The notes beneath the pieces are model-generated. The model was not told the origin of the DNA. It was given only the letters and a program-made list of their open reading frames with translations, and ran no database searches. Positions 55,328-63,711 of a stretch of DNA of 64,000 bases are shown here, piece after piece. The position numbers were made by a program, and so were the translations under genes. This DNA is from Qiania dongpingensis (lineage in GTDB: Bacteria; Bacillota; Clostridia; Lachnospirales; Lachnospiraceae), in contig NZ_CP060634.1 of the NCBI RefSeq assembly GCF_014337195.1, forward strand, positions 1,116,001-1,180,000, written 5' to 3'. Positions within the stretch are counted from its first letter, which is position 1; the number at the start of each line of letters is the position of its first letter.

Positions 55328-55423
55328 AATGGGGGACAAAAATGAGACATGTTGATCAAAAAAGGCCCAAATGAGACACAAAAGAGACATTTAAAAACAT
55401 CATTTTCCGCTAAAACCGTCCAA

Positions 55424-55469
55424 ACAAAAAATAGCGAAAACCCTCGTAAAATAAGGATTTTCCGCTATT
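55424..55469 (-). terminator. Phage-supplied terminator for tRNA-Lys
   Basis: Minus strand AGCGGAAAA (55461-55469) pairs with TTTTCGCT (55433-55440) through one G-U pair, followed by a T-rich tract (55425-55431). It replaces the host terminator now at 20174-20219; the two differ at several positions but keep the stem. Confidence 0.75.
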
Positions 55470-55526
55470 ATAAAGTCCTGAGCCACTGGGGATTCGAACC
55501 CCAGACAACTTGATTAAAAGTCAAGT
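55453..55526. other. attR of the prophage
   Basis: 74 bp identical to attL (20203-20276). It includes the new 3' half of tRNA-Lys, so the rebuilt gene stays complete. The integrase lies just inside. Confidence 0.95.
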
Positions 55527-55551
55527 GCTCTACCACCTGAGCTAGTGGCCC
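55479..55551 (-). tRNA. tRNA-Lys(TTT), phage integration target
   Basis: 73 nt cloverleaf; anticodon loop CTTTTAA gives TTT. The 3' half is identical to the displaced fragment at 20229-20276. CCA not encoded. Confidence 0.97.
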
Positions 55552-55592
55552 GTATGAAAAAACCAGATGTACAGCATCAGACTGTATCTGCA

Positions 55593-55664
55593 CTGGGCTA
55601 GCTGGATTCGAACCAGCGAGTGCAGGAGTCAAAGTCCTGTGCCTTACCGCTTGGCGATAGCCCA
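55593..55664 (-). tRNA. tRNA-Gln(TTG)
   Basis: 72 nt; anticodon loop CTTTGAC. Acceptor TGGGCTA pairs with TAGCCCA. Same transcript as the neighbouring tRNAs. Confidence 0.97.
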
Positions 55665-55710
55665 TCATTTTGCTGTTAATGATGTGCACGGCACTTGGCC
55701 ATACATAAGA

Positions 55711-55786
55711 GGGTGGATACAGGGACTCGAACCCTGGGTCTTCAGAGCCACAATCTGACGCGTTAACCAACTACGCTATACCCACC
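55711..55786 (-). tRNA. tRNA-His(GTG)
   Basis: 76 nt with the extra 5' G typical of tRNA-His (8-bp acceptor) and C at position 73. Anticodon GTG in TTGTGGC. Confidence 0.96.
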
Positions 55787-55829
55787 ATATAAAATTTTTC
55801 ATCTGTCCGGCGCTGCGGCAATGGATGAA

Positions 55830-55903
<74 letters not shown>

Positions 55904-55909
55904 AGGAAA

Positions 55910-55980
55910 AGCGGGTGATGGGAATCGAACCCACGTATCTAGCTTGGAAGGCTAGTGTTCTACCATTGAACTACACCCGC
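55910..55980 (-). tRNA. tRNA-Gly(TCC)
   Basis: 71 nt; anticodon loop CTTCCAA; acceptor GCGGGTG/CACCCGC. First gene of the cluster after the promoter. Confidence 0.97.
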
Positions 55981-56023
55981 GCATGGCGTCTGATTCAAAC
56001 TGATTCAACTCGACGCAAGAAAC

Positions 56024-56052
56024 ATTATATCGTAGGGACCGTTTCTTGTCAA
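56024..56052 (-). promoter_or_regulatory. Consensus promoter of the five-tRNA cluster
   Basis: TTGACA (56047-56052) and TATAAT (56024-56029), exactly 17 bp apart on the minus strand. Drives Gly-Arg-His-Gln-Lys. Confidence 0.9.
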
Positions 56053-56077
56053 CCATTATTTTCAGAAACTGAGCAAA

Positions 56078-56557
56078 TCATAAATAATTGATTGTATAAT
56101 GCGCCACGCCTTCCCGGTCCAGCTCCATCATGATATAAGAAGGCCTCCGTCCCTCCTGCCGGGGATAGGAGAGACTGCCCGGATTTATCAGAGTCACGGC
56201 GCCGCCCTGATCTATAACCGGCCTGTGAGTATGCCCGAACATCGCAATCTGCATCCCTCTTTCCCTAGTCTCCTCCCGAAGCCGTTCCAGTGTAAAAGAT
56301 ACATTATAAAAGTGTCCGTGAGTCAGCAGTACATGATAGCTGCCAATCTCTATTTCTTTTTCCCTCGGCAGGCTGGAAAAAAAGTCATTGTTTCCTGCGA
56401 TGATCTCCAAATGACATCCTGCGATCTCCCGGATATAGTCCTCGCTGCCCTCCGCGTCTCCCAGATGAATCAGCATGTCCGGTTTTCCAACCTTCGCCAG
56501 GACTTTACACAGGTTTCCATTCTGCCTATGGGTGTCACTCACTACCAATATCCTCAT
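56078..56557 (-). CDS. YfcE/MJ0936-family phosphodiesterase
   Basis: 159 aa. Complete metal motifs: VVSDTHRQ, HLGDAEG, AGNNDF, LLTHGH and FGHTHRP. Family members hydrolyse phosphodiester bonds on unknown natural substrates. Overlaps rdgB by 4 bp. Confidence 0.92.
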   Translation of the reverse strand: MRILVVSDTHRQNGNLCKVLAKVGKPDMLIHLGDAEGSEDYIREIAGCHLEIIAGNNDFFSSLPREKEIEIGSYHVLLTHGHFYNVSFTLERLREETRERGMQIAMFGHTHRPVIDQGGAVTLINPGSLSYPRQEGRRPSYIMMELDREGVAHYTINYL

Positions 56558-57165
56558 TGAGAATCCCCCAGGTATTCCGTCAGCTTTCCTTTCATCGCCC
56601 GCAGGGCCTTACCTCTGTGGCTGATCTCATTTTTCTCTTCCGCAGTCAGCTGCGCCGTCGACTTCTTTCTTTCCGGCAGGTAGAAGATCGGATCATATCC
56701 AAAACCGCCGTCTCCGACTATTTCATATCCAATCTGTCCCTCAATGGTCCCTCTCGTCGTCAATACACTTCCATCCGGCAGAGCCGCAGCGATGGCACAG
56801 ACGAATCTGGCGCTCCGTTCCTCTCCCTCCGCGTCTTTCAGTTTATCAATGATCGCCTGATTCTTGATGTCATAAGAAGTGTCTTCTCCCATATACCGGG
56901 CGGAATAAATGCCGGGAGCGCCGCCCAGAAAATCCACTTCGAGGCCGGAATCATCGGCCAGAACGATTCCTCCCGCCATTTTCTGAATAACAGTCGCCTT
57001 GATGCAGGCGTTTTCCTCAAAAGATTTTCCATCCTCCACAATATCCGCCTGAATCCCGGCTTCCTTCATGGAAAGAATTTCCATTCCCAGATCCGCCAGG
57101 ATCATCCGTACCTCTTTCATCTTCCCTTCATTTGAAGTGGCAAAAATTATCCTATGTGCGTCCAT
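56554..57165 (-). CDS. rdgB: XTP/dITP diphosphatase
   Basis: 203 aa. Ham1/RdgB signatures: FATSNEGKMKEV, ENACIKA, VLADDSGLEVDFLGGAPGIYSAR (in two parts), GFGYDPIFYLPE and SHRGKAL. Removes non-canonical purine nucleotides such as dITP and XTP. Confidence 0.97.
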   Translation of the reverse strand: MDAHRIIFATSNEGKMKEVRMILADLGMEILSMKEAGIQADIVEDGKSFEENACIKATVIQKMAGGIVLADDSGLEVDFLGGAPGIYSARYMGEDTSYDIKNQAIIDKLKDAEGEERSARFVCAIAAALPDGSVLTTRGTIEGQIGYEIVGDGGFGYDPIFYLPERKKSTAQLTAEEKNEISHRGKALRAMKGKLTEYLGDSQ

Positions 57166-57181
57166 AGTTCCTCCATTTCTT

Positions 57182-58582
57182 CTACCTGGCGCTCGTATAA
57201 GCTTTCAGACAGATATTGCTGTCCTGCTCCTTCTCTGTATTCGCCCAGTTGCGCCCATCGGCGCTGATATATCCTTCCCCGTCGCTCAAATCTACATACG
57301 TCATAATCTCACTGCTGTCATCCTGGTATTCGATGGCCACCGGATGAACTGCTTCCGGAGTCCTGATACGCACTGCCATGGCAAAACGCTCTCCCGATTT
57401 TACATCCACCGGTCGTTTCAGATCGACCGTATAATAACCGGCTTGTTCAAATCTCCCGGAAGCCACAGATTCATTCAAAACCAGTTTTCCATTTTCCGGA
57501 GCGCCGCGCAAAACATACACTTCATATTCCGTATCGGCCCCCGTAGCATAGAAACCGGCGGCTTCAATCCTCTCGTCGCTTCTTGCTCTATAAACATTCG
57601 CGAAATACGCTTCCTCATCACCATAGCCCAGCTGGCCAAGCCAGCCGCACAGATCTGCCTGATAAATATTTTCATAGTTATCCGGAGGAGCTATCCCTGT
57701 ATAGGCCAGGCTGTGTATCCCAATATTGGTATCTGCATAGGAAACATAAAACAACCCGCCGTCTCCGAACTCCGTACCCCAGCTGTTCATACAAAGAAAC
57801 GCTCCGTCCATTCCTGGGTCTTGATTGAAGTTTTCCCTGGAATAAGAGTCATCCCAGCCCACGATCACGATATCATGATTGGAAATCTGATTCCCTGTAT
57901 AATAATAGGAGTATGTATCCTCGTTATAGTATTCGGACTGGCTGCTTTCATCCTCAAGCGCCGTAAACAGGGAAGTCTGTACGCCGCCGTGAAAATAGAC
58001 CGCCTGTTTTATTCCGGCATAGTCTTTATTATCAAGAAGCTGGATCTCCTGTACATGCTTAACTGGCTCCAGTCCATCGGGAGATTCTCCGTCTCCATAC
58101 GGATCGTCTTCTTCCAATACGGGGCCCTGCCAAGCCAGCAGGTAAGCCATGGACATGGTGTAATCTCCTCCCATGTCCTGGGACATTCCAAAGCTGTTTT
58201 GCAGAGAAATATGATCCTCGCTGAAATCAAAGGATTCCTGCGGAAGCAAAGAGGACTCCAGCGCTATCATTGTGGCGAAAGCCCAGCATGTTCCCAGTTC
58301 CCCCTGACTTCCGGCGGCCGGGCACCGGCCGTGCTCCCGATAATCATATCTGGATGGCACTGCTGCCGCGTTCACTCTGGCCTGAGTCGTTTTCTCTGTT
58401 TCTTCCGTACGCGGCACAGACGGCAGTTCTTCGCTTTCAGGTTCTGTCTCCTTTCGTGTTTCCGCAGACTCTTCTGTCTGCTGTATATCCAAAGCCGGCC
58501 ATGGCACCGCGCATCCTGTCAGTGCCACGGACAAAACGCAGACAGAAAGCAGTCTGCATATCCATTTATATTTTAATTTCAA
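57182..58582 (-). CDS. Papain-like (C1) cysteine protease lipoprotein
   Basis: 466 aa. Signal with lipobox (VALTGC), Thr/Glu-rich linker (~30-70), peptidase C1 domain with Gln and Cys in GSQGELGTCWAFAT, His in HDIVIVGWDD, Asn in CMNSWGTEFGDGG, and a C-terminal lectin-like beta domain (~330-460). An extracellular protease or adhesin on the cell surface. Confidence 0.92.
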   Translation of the reverse strand: MKLKYKWICRLLSVCVLSVALTGCAVPWPALDIQQTEESAETRKETEPESEELPSVPRTEETEKTTQARVNAAAVPSRYDYREHGRCPAAGSQGELGTCWAFATMIALESSLLPQESFDFSEDHISLQNSFGMSQDMGGDYTMSMAYLLAWQGPVLEEDDPYGDGESPDGLEPVKHVQEIQLLDNKDYAGIKQAVYFHGGVQTSLFTALEDESSQSEYYNEDTYSYYYTGNQISNHDIVIVGWDDSYSRENFNQDPGMDGAFLCMNSWGTEFGDGGLFYVSYADTNIGIHSLAYTGIAPPDNYENIYQADLCGWLGQLGYGDEEAYFANVYRARSDERIEAAGFYATGADTEYEVYVLRGAPENGKLVLNESVASGRFEQAGYYTVDLKRPVDVKSGERFAMAVRIRTPEAVHPVAIEYQDDSSEIMTYVDLSDGEGYISADGRNWANTEKEQDSNICLKAYTSAR

Positions 58583-58584
58583 TT

Positions 58585-59751
58585 TTATTCTCCAGACTCA
58601 GCCGGCCTGTTCCGCCTGGGCGGTTTCGGCCCAAGGAACTGATAAAAATATGTCTTCATCATCCCATTATATATCTTCCTGTTTTTATCCGCCTTTTTCC
58701 CAATATATTTCTCTGCGTCCCCATAAGCCGTTATGATATAGGCCGACCAAGAATCCAGCAGAGAAATCCTCTCGCCGATCGTACGGTAAAGACCGGGGAG
58801 ACTTTCTTTTTCTTCCATTCTCTCTCCGTATGGAGGATTCGTGATCAAAAAACCATATTTTTTAGGATGGCTCAGTGATGCCACATCCCTCTGCTGAAAG
58901 TGGATCAGATGATCCACTCCTGCCAACTGGGCGTTCTCTCTGGCCGCTTTAATAATTTCCCCATCTATGTCATATCCCTGAATATCGGTTTCCACAGTCA
59001 GATCCACGGCCTCCCTGGCTTCCTCCCTGGCGCTTGTCCACTCCTGCTTTTGAATCAGATTCTCCCATTCTTCCGCGCAAAAGGTCCTGTTAAGGCCGGG
59101 AGCGATATGTGCCGCCATAAGAGCAGCTTCTATGGGGAATGTGCCGCATCCGCAAAAAGGATCCACCAGGATTCTGTCTTTCTTCCACGGGGTCAAAAGA
59201 ATCAGGGATGCTGCCAGCGTCTCCGTAATCGGGGCCTTGCTGGCAAGCTTCCTATATCCGCGTTTGTGAAGAGAATCTCCGCTGGTATCCAAAGTGACCG
59301 TGACCACATCCTTCATCAAAAACACACGAATGGGATAGGCGGCCCCGCTTTCTCCAAACCAATTTATATGATAGGTAGCCTTAAGCCGTTCCACAATCGC
59401 CTTTTTCACAAGGGACTGGATATCGGACGGGCTAAACAGCTTACTCTTGATGGAAGTGGCCTTTGTGACCCAGAATTTTCCATTTACGGGAATATACTCC
59501 TCCCATGGAAGCTTCTTTGTCTCATCAAACAGCTCTTCAAAGGTGAACGCCCGGAAGCTTCCCACTTTGAGAAGTACTCTTTCGGCCGTCCTTAAGCCGA
59601 TATTGGCCCGGCAGACGGCTTCCGCATCTCCGATAAAAGTCACACGGCCATCTTCCACCTGACTGATTTCATATCCCAGATCAATAATCTCTTTTTTCAA
59701 GACAGATTCCAGGCCAAAGTGACACGGGGCGATCAATTCATAAGTCTTCAT
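58585..59751 (-). CDS. THUMP-domain RNA methyltransferase, RlmL-like
   Basis: 388 aa. N-terminal ferredoxin-like/THUMP (~1-160), then a Rossmann methyltransferase with DPFCGCGTFPIEAALMA, GYDIDGEII and catalytic NPPYGERM. It probably methylates 23S rRNA at an N2-guanine. AGAGGAG lies 6 nt before the ATG at 59751. Confidence 0.92.
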   Translation of the reverse strand: MKTYELIAPCHFGLESVLKKEIIDLGYEISQVEDGRVTFIGDAEAVCRANIGLRTAERVLLKVGSFRAFTFEELFDETKKLPWEEYIPVNGKFWVTKATSIKSKLFSPSDIQSLVKKAIVERLKATYHINWFGESGAAYPIRVFLMKDVVTVTLDTSGDSLHKRGYRKLASKAPITETLAASLILLTPWKKDRILVDPFCGCGTFPIEAALMAAHIAPGLNRTFCAEEWENLIQKQEWTSAREEAREAVDLTVETDIQGYDIDGEIIKAARENAQLAGVDHLIHFQQRDVASLSHPKKYGFLITNPPYGERMEEKESLPGLYRTIGERISLLDSWSAYIITAYGDAEKYIGKKADKNRKIYNGMMKTYFYQFLGPKPPRRNRPAESGE

Positions 59752-59821
59752 ACGGTACTCCTCTGTATGGGTCGTGTGCCCAAAATTCATAGTACCATTT
59801 TAAAGCCTTCCCCGTCTGCTG

Positions 59822-60106
59822 TCAATGCTCAAATCCGCCTACTGCCGCTTTGACACGATAGCCTTTTTCCATCAGTTCTTTACCCGCCAGCATCGCCGTG
59901 CCGCCTCTTTCGCAATAAAGCAGCAGCAGTTTTTGCCGGGGGAGCATAGAGCGTGCTTCCTCCAAATACTCATATGGTATATTCCATGCTCCGTCTACGT
60001 GCCCTTCACGGAACTGTTCTCCGCTTCGAAGATCTATAATTATACAATTTCTGTCATTTTTATACTTTTCTATTTCACGAAAAGCTATCGTTTCTAGCTC
60101 TTTCAT
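59822..60106 (-). CDS. Rhodanese-like protein
   Basis: 94 aa. Single rhodanese domain: IIDLRSGEQFREGHVDGAWN, then LLLYCERGGTAMLAGKEL. The active-site Cys (CERGGT) is present. Sulfur transfer or thiosulfate reactions likely. Confidence 0.88.
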   Translation of the reverse strand: MKELETIAFREIEKYKNDRNCIIIDLRSGEQFREGHVDGAWNIPYEYLEEARSMLPRQKLLLLYCERGGTAMLAGKELMEKGYRVKAAVGGFEH

Positions 60107-60215
60107 CTTTTTTCACCATATTTTACTTTCTCCCCATCCTACAATATAAGATATTCCATTTTTCCCAAAATGACACTCGCAAACTATGTATGGATGCCCG
60201 AGGGCATCCAGGTTC

Positions 60216-60470
60216 TTAGTAGTCAGAGTTCCTCTGGCTGCAGTTCTGAGAATTGTTCTGAGAGCTGTTTCTCTGAGAGCTGTTCTGAGAGCTGTTTCTC
60301 TGAGAGCTATTCTGAGAGCTGTTTCTCTGAGAATTGTTCTGGGAATTGTTCTGAGAATTGTTCTTCTGGCTGTTGTTCTGGCTGTTCTGAGAATTGTTCT
60401 GGTTGTTGTTCTGAGAACTGTTCTGAGAGCAATTTTCCTGGTTATTGGAATAATTTTTGGTATTTGCCAT
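60216..60470 (-). CDS. Asn/Gln/Ser-rich repeat protein
   Basis: 84 aa, almost only N, Q and S with a few C, R and K. Units such as SSQNSSQRN recur, encoded by 24-bp-type repeats in 60250-60320. AGGAGG lies 9 nt before the ATG, which supports this frame over the overlapping ones on either strand. No family recognised; a low-complexity surface or aggregation-prone protein is possible. Confidence 0.6.
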   Translation of the reverse strand: MANTKNYSNNQENCSQNSSQNNNQNNSQNSQNNSQKNNSQNNSQNNSQRNSSQNSSQRNSSQNSSQRNSSQNNSQNCSQRNSDY

Positions 60471-60556
60471 GGTGACATCCCTCCTAAAATAAATTTATCT
60501 TGCGTACTTAGTATCTCTTGATTTTGAGTTTTTATGCTTTTTAGGCTAGAAATTTC

Positions 60557-60585
60557 TTGACTTTTTTATAGGCGCTTATTATAAT
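60557..60585 (+). promoter_or_regulatory. Sigma-A promoter before the candidate small RNA
   Basis: TTGACT (60557-60562), 17 bp, TATAAT (60580-60585) on the plus strand. Confidence 0.75.
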
Positions 60586-60591
60586 CGAACT

Positions 60592-60708
60592 AGGAATGAT
60601 GATTTTCCTTCAAATCATTTTCCTGATTCAACCCCTTATTAATTATTTATACTCCCCTCAAAGAGAAAACCATTGCTCCCCTTTGGTTTTCTCTTTCTTT
60701 TTTATTTT
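60592..60708 (+). ncRNA. Candidate small RNA or attenuator leader (~115 nt)
   Basis: A strong promoter ends at 60585 and an intrinsic terminator follows: an 11-bp perfect stem (AAGAGAAAACC at 60661-60671 with GGTTTTCTCTT at 60685-60695), then a T-rich tract to about 60708. The next gene starts at 60832. The short transcript could be an sRNA or an attenuated leader for the DUF1700 gene. Confidence 0.5.
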
Positions 60709-60831
60709 TTAATCTTTCTGAATTTTTTATGAGCATACTTGATTTATTTGTCAAAATATGAGATTCTAATGATAACGCGTATAAGGCAGACTGAATTATT
60801 GCTGCCGTTATTGTATATAGAAAGGAATGAC

Positions 60832-61332
60832 ATGACAAAAGCCGAGTTTTTAGATACCTTGAGAAAAGCTCTTAACGGCCAGGTATCTCCTGGCGTGATT
60901 GCAGAGAATCTCAACTATTATGATTCTTATATTTCAGGCGAAACCCGCAAAGGCCGAAGCGAACAGGACATATTGGACGAGCTGGGCGACCCGAGGCTAA
61001 TCGCCAGGACTATTATAGATGCCGAAGGCGGACCGTCTTCCTACGAATCGGGCCGCGGTCCCAGCTATGACAGCTATGGTTATTCCTACAGCGATCCTGA
61101 TGTCTCTGACAGCGATATTTTAGAAAAGGAGACTCGCAGCACTTTCCATCAGAAAAGCTTCCACGTTAATAAATGGGTCGTTTTTGGAATTCTGTTCCTG
61201 GTTTTATTTATTATCCTGAGTGTTCTCTTTTTCATGTTTAAGACCATATTTAAGCTTTTGTTTTCTTTCCATGGAATCTGGTTTTGGATCATCATACTGA
61301 TTATCATCTTTTCCTTATCTAAGCGAAAGTGA
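60832..61332 (+). CDS. DUF1700/HAAS-domain membrane protein
   Basis: 166 aa. N-terminal HAAS signature (KAEFLDTLRKALNG, NLNYYDSYISGETRKG, ILDELGDPRLIARTI), a Tyr/Ser-rich linker (~75-95) and two C-terminal membrane helices. AAAGGA lies upstream of the ATG at 60832. In many Firmicutes such genes pair with PadR regulators; none is visible here. Confidence 0.82.
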   Translation: MTKAEFLDTLRKALNGQVSPGVIAENLNYYDSYISGETRKGRSEQDILDELGDPRLIARTIIDAEGGPSSYESGRGPSYDSYGYSYSDPDVSDSDILEKETRSTFHQKSFHVNKWVVFGILFLVLFIILSVLFFMFKTIFKLLFSFHGIWFWIIILIIIFSLSKRK

Positions 61333-61363
61333 CCAGTATGAATCTCGTAAGAAAGGACAAGTT

Positions 61364-61798
61364 ATGAAGGCAGTGATTCAGCGTGTTTCGGACGCTTCTG
61401 TCACCGTAGAAGGTGAAATCGTCGGACAGATTGGAAAAGGCTATCTCGTGCTGCTGGGAGTAGGACAGGAAGACAGCCGTGCAGATGTGGACAGAATTGT
61501 AAAAAAAATGATTAATCTTCGGATCTTCTCCGATGAAAACGGCAAGATCAATTTATCTCTTCTGGATGTGCAGGGTTCTCTCCTCGTCGTATCTCAGTTC
61601 ACTTTGTATGCGGACTGCCGTCACGGCAACAGACCCGGCTTCACTCTCGCGGCAAAGCCGGAACTGGCATGTGAACTGTATGAATATTTCATAGCCAAAT
61701 GCCGTGAAACCGTATCCCTTGTGGCCCACGGCACCTTCGGCGCCCACATGGACGTATCCCTCACCAATGACGGGCCGTTCACCATCATTCTGGAATAA
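61364..61798 (+). CDS. dtd: D-aminoacyl-tRNA deacylase
   Basis: 144 aa. Dtd family: MKAVIQRVSDASVTVEGEIV start, SQFTLYADCRHGNRPGFT active-site segment and GAHMDVSLTNDGPFTI at the end. It removes D-amino acids mischarged to tRNA. Its 3' end overlaps the opposite-strand remnant at 61785 by 14 bp. Confidence 0.96.
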   Translation: MKAVIQRVSDASVTVEGEIVGQIGKGYLVLLGVGQEDSRADVDRIVKKMINLRIFSDENGKINLSLLDVQGSLLVVSQFTLYADCRHGNRPGFTLAAKPELACELYEYFIAKCRETVSLVAHGTFGAHMDVSLTNDGPFTIILE

Positions 61799-62102
61799 AC
61801 ACAGCGACAGCCGACAGGTTGTCGCTTTTTTCATCCATTCTTCTCCCAATGCGCGCCAGCATATAAGAAAGCCATGTCTTTGGCGTACCCGATTTTAAAA
61901 GATCTGTCAGCATTTCCTGCCGCTCAGTCTGTCTGTCCCGTATGACCCGGTTTGTCTCTTCCAAAAAACTGCGGAGGTTCGCCTCGGTAATCTGAGGGGA
62001 CTCCCGAAATCCTGTCTCCGTTTTTTCATAAAAGATCGTATCTTCATTATATTTCCGGCTCCCCTGAAAGGAGCATCCTGACGCCCTAGCTCTCATGCCC
62101 AT
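61785..62102 (-). pseudogene. Truncated PP2C-like phosphatase remnant
   Basis: 105 codons. The N-terminal GSRKYNEDTIFYE and C-terminal SDNLSAVAVFIPE resemble the two ends of PP2C-type phosphatases, but the central ~130 residues with the metal-binding aspartates are missing. Probably an internal deletion; the frame is still open. Moderate confidence in the family. Confidence 0.5.
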
Positions 62103-62111
62103 ATTCCCCGT

Positions 62112-62213
62112 TTAGTTCCTCACCTCAAACACCTCATGCCCCATATAAAACCGCTGGCCGCTCTGTAAAAGCACTTGTTCCCCGGGATTTATACATTTTC
62201 CGTCTCCCGTGCG
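62112..62213 (-). pseudogene. FHA-domain C-terminal remnant
   Basis: Minus-strand frame reads KCINPGEQVLLQSGQRFYMG then HEVFEVRN and stop, like the last strands of an FHA domain. No start or N-terminal half is present. Confidence 0.45.
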
Positions 62214-62430
62214 GCCACCGTCAGAAGTACATTGGACAGATCATAGATGACCGCCCACACCACATGGCCGCCCGGAGGCAGCACACCCCGCAGCACGACT
62301 GTAGCCGTGCCATAGACTTCGCCTCCCACAGCCGCATGGTCAAACGCGTAGCCCAGAGATTCTGTGGCGGAGAACCCTGCTCCTACGGCGCTGCCGATCA
62401 ATATGCCTTTCAAAATATACTTTTTATCCG
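62189..62430 (-). pseudogene. PrsW-family protease remnant
   Basis: The frame encodes KYILKGILIGSAVGAGFSAT, ESLGYAF, and RGVLPPGGHVVWAVIYD, the conserved core of PrsW-type membrane proteases. The N-terminal membrane part is missing; upstream of ~62430 the frame looks random and overlaps the GNAT gene. Confidence 0.55.
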
Positions 62431-62435
62431 ATTTT

Positions 62436-62900
62436 ATGGTAAAATGGATCAGAATAACGAAATATCCTTTACTGGCTGATTTTTTATATGAAGCTATTTT
62501 TCTGCCAGACGGTATAGAACCACCCCCAAAATCTATTATATACGCCCCTGAATTGCAGGTGTATATCGACTGTTTTGGAGAAAAGAAAGATGATATGGGA
62601 TTAGTCGCGGAAACGGGCGGAAAAGTCATAGGCGCCGTTTGGGTTCGTATAATGAAAGACTACGGGCATATCGATTATAAAACACCATCATTCGCAATCT
62701 CGCTTTACAAGGAATATCGAGGACTCGGAATAGGTACAAAGCTAATAAAAGAAATGCTGGCCTTACTAAAAAGCAGTGGATATGAGCGAGCATCGCTTGC
62801 CGTTCAAAAAACAAATTATGCTGTAAAAATGTATCAAAAGTTAGGGTTTGAAGTTATTGACGAAAACGAAGAAGAATACATTATGTTTTACAATCTATAA
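62436..62900 (+). CDS. GNAT acetyltransferase, possibly with altered start
   Basis: 154 aa. Strong GNAT features (EYRGLGIGTKLIKEMLALLK, VQKTNYAVKMYQKLGFEV). The conserved N-terminus YPLLADFLYEAIF begins soon after the ATG at 62436, which lacks a ribosome site. The original 5' end was probably replaced when the neighbouring PrsW gene was cut. Confidence 0.75.
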   Translation: MVKWIRITKYPLLADFLYEAIFLPDGIEPPPKSIIYAPELQVYIDCFGEKKDDMGLVAETGGKVIGAVWVRIMKDYGHIDYKTPSFAISLYKEYRGLGIGTKLIKEMLALLKSSGYERASLAVQKTNYAVKMYQKLGFEVIDENEEEYIMFYNL

Positions 62901-63065
62901 ATTCAACCGGTTTGCCAGGTCTGTCTGACTCCCCTTGTTGAGAAACCGTGTCGGACACTATTATCTGACTAAAAAAACAGCCATGCCAAAGTACTCTCAC
63001 CTTTGCATGACCGCTTTGCCTGTGCTGCTTAAAACCATTGCCTGAACAACACGTTTCTTTTTTCA

Positions 63066-63139
63066 CGCGGCAGAGAAGATTCGAACTCCCGACACCTTGG
63101 TCCGTAGCCAAGTGCTCTATCCAGCTGAGCTACTGCCGC
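63066..63139 (-). tRNA. tRNA-Arg(ACG)
   Basis: 74 nt; anticodon loop CTACGGA; acceptor GCGGCAG/CTGCCGC. Last of the six-gene cluster. Confidence 0.96.
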
Positions 63140-63212
63140 ACGTCATTCCAAAAACCTATTATAATACATATTTCCAAAAATTACAAGCTTTCCGTTTAAT
63201 TTTTTAAAACAG

Positions 63213-63297
63213 TGCCGGCGACCGGAATCGAACCGGTACGGCTTTAAAGGCCGCAGGATTTTAAGTCCTGTGCGTCTGCCAGTTCCGCCACGCCGGC
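63213..63297 (-). tRNA. tRNA-Leu(TAA)
   Basis: 85 nt, class II with long variable arm; anticodon loop CTTAAAA; acceptor GCCGGCG/CGCCGGC. Confidence 0.97.
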
Positions 63298-63336
63298 ATG
63301 ATGTCTTGTTAAAACAACGGAACAAAACTTGTAAAA

Positions 63337-63410
63337 CGACCCGGATGGGGTTCGAACCCACGACCTCCGCCGTGACAGGGCGGCGCTCTAACCAGCTGAG
63401 CCACCGGGCC
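63337..63410 (-). tRNA. tRNA-Asp(GTC)
   Basis: 74 nt; anticodon loop CTGTCAC; acceptor GGCCCGG/CCGGGTC with a G-U pair. Confidence 0.97.
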
Positions 63411-63466
63411 AAAATCTGACACTATAAAACTGATGATATGATTTATCTGCTTTTGTGGGAAAAGAG

Positions 63467-63540
63467 TGGACCTTCGGGGACTCGAACCCAGGACCGACCG
63501 GTTATGAGCCGGTTGCTCTAACCAACTGAGCTAAAGGTCC
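63467..63540 (-). tRNA. tRNA-Met(CAT)
   Basis: 74 nt; anticodon loop CTCATAA; acceptor GGACCTT/AAGGTCC. Elongator-type Met, although a lysidine-modified Ile tRNA cannot be excluded by anticodon alone. Confidence 0.93.
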
Positions 63541-63553
63541 AAATAAGAAGCAA

Positions 63554-63626
63554 AGCCGATGATCGGACTCGAACCGATAACCTGCTGATTACAAATCAGC
63601 TGCTCTGCCAATTGAGCCACATCGGC
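63554..63626 (-). tRNA. tRNA-Thr(TGT)
   Basis: 73 nt; anticodon loop TTTGTAA; acceptor GCCGATG/CATCGGC. Confidence 0.97.
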
Positions 63627-63639
63627 AAAATCATTCAAG

Positions 63640-63711
63640 TGACTCCAAGGGGATTTGAACCCCTGTTACCGCCGTGAAAGGGCGGTGTCTTAACCGCTTG
63701 ACCATGGAGCC
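63640..63711 (-). tRNA. tRNA-Glu(TTC)
   Basis: 72 nt; anticodon loop CTTTCAC; acceptor GGCTCCA/TGGAGTC. First gene after the promoter at 63813-63841. Confidence 0.96.

Noticed and set aside
57068..58576. 502-codon plus-strand open frame
   Set aside because: It is antisense to the cysteine protease gene, which has a lipobox and all catalytic motifs; the plus frame shows no domain.
60170..60475. Cys/Ser/Glu-rich plus-strand frame over the repeats
   Set aside because: Open only because the DNA repeats lack stops; the minus-strand frame has AGGAGG and a better start.
60598..60714. 38-codon hydrophobic frame within the candidate sRNA
   Set aside because: Weak ribosome site, and the frame runs through the terminator stem and its T tract, so it is unlikely to be a real protein.
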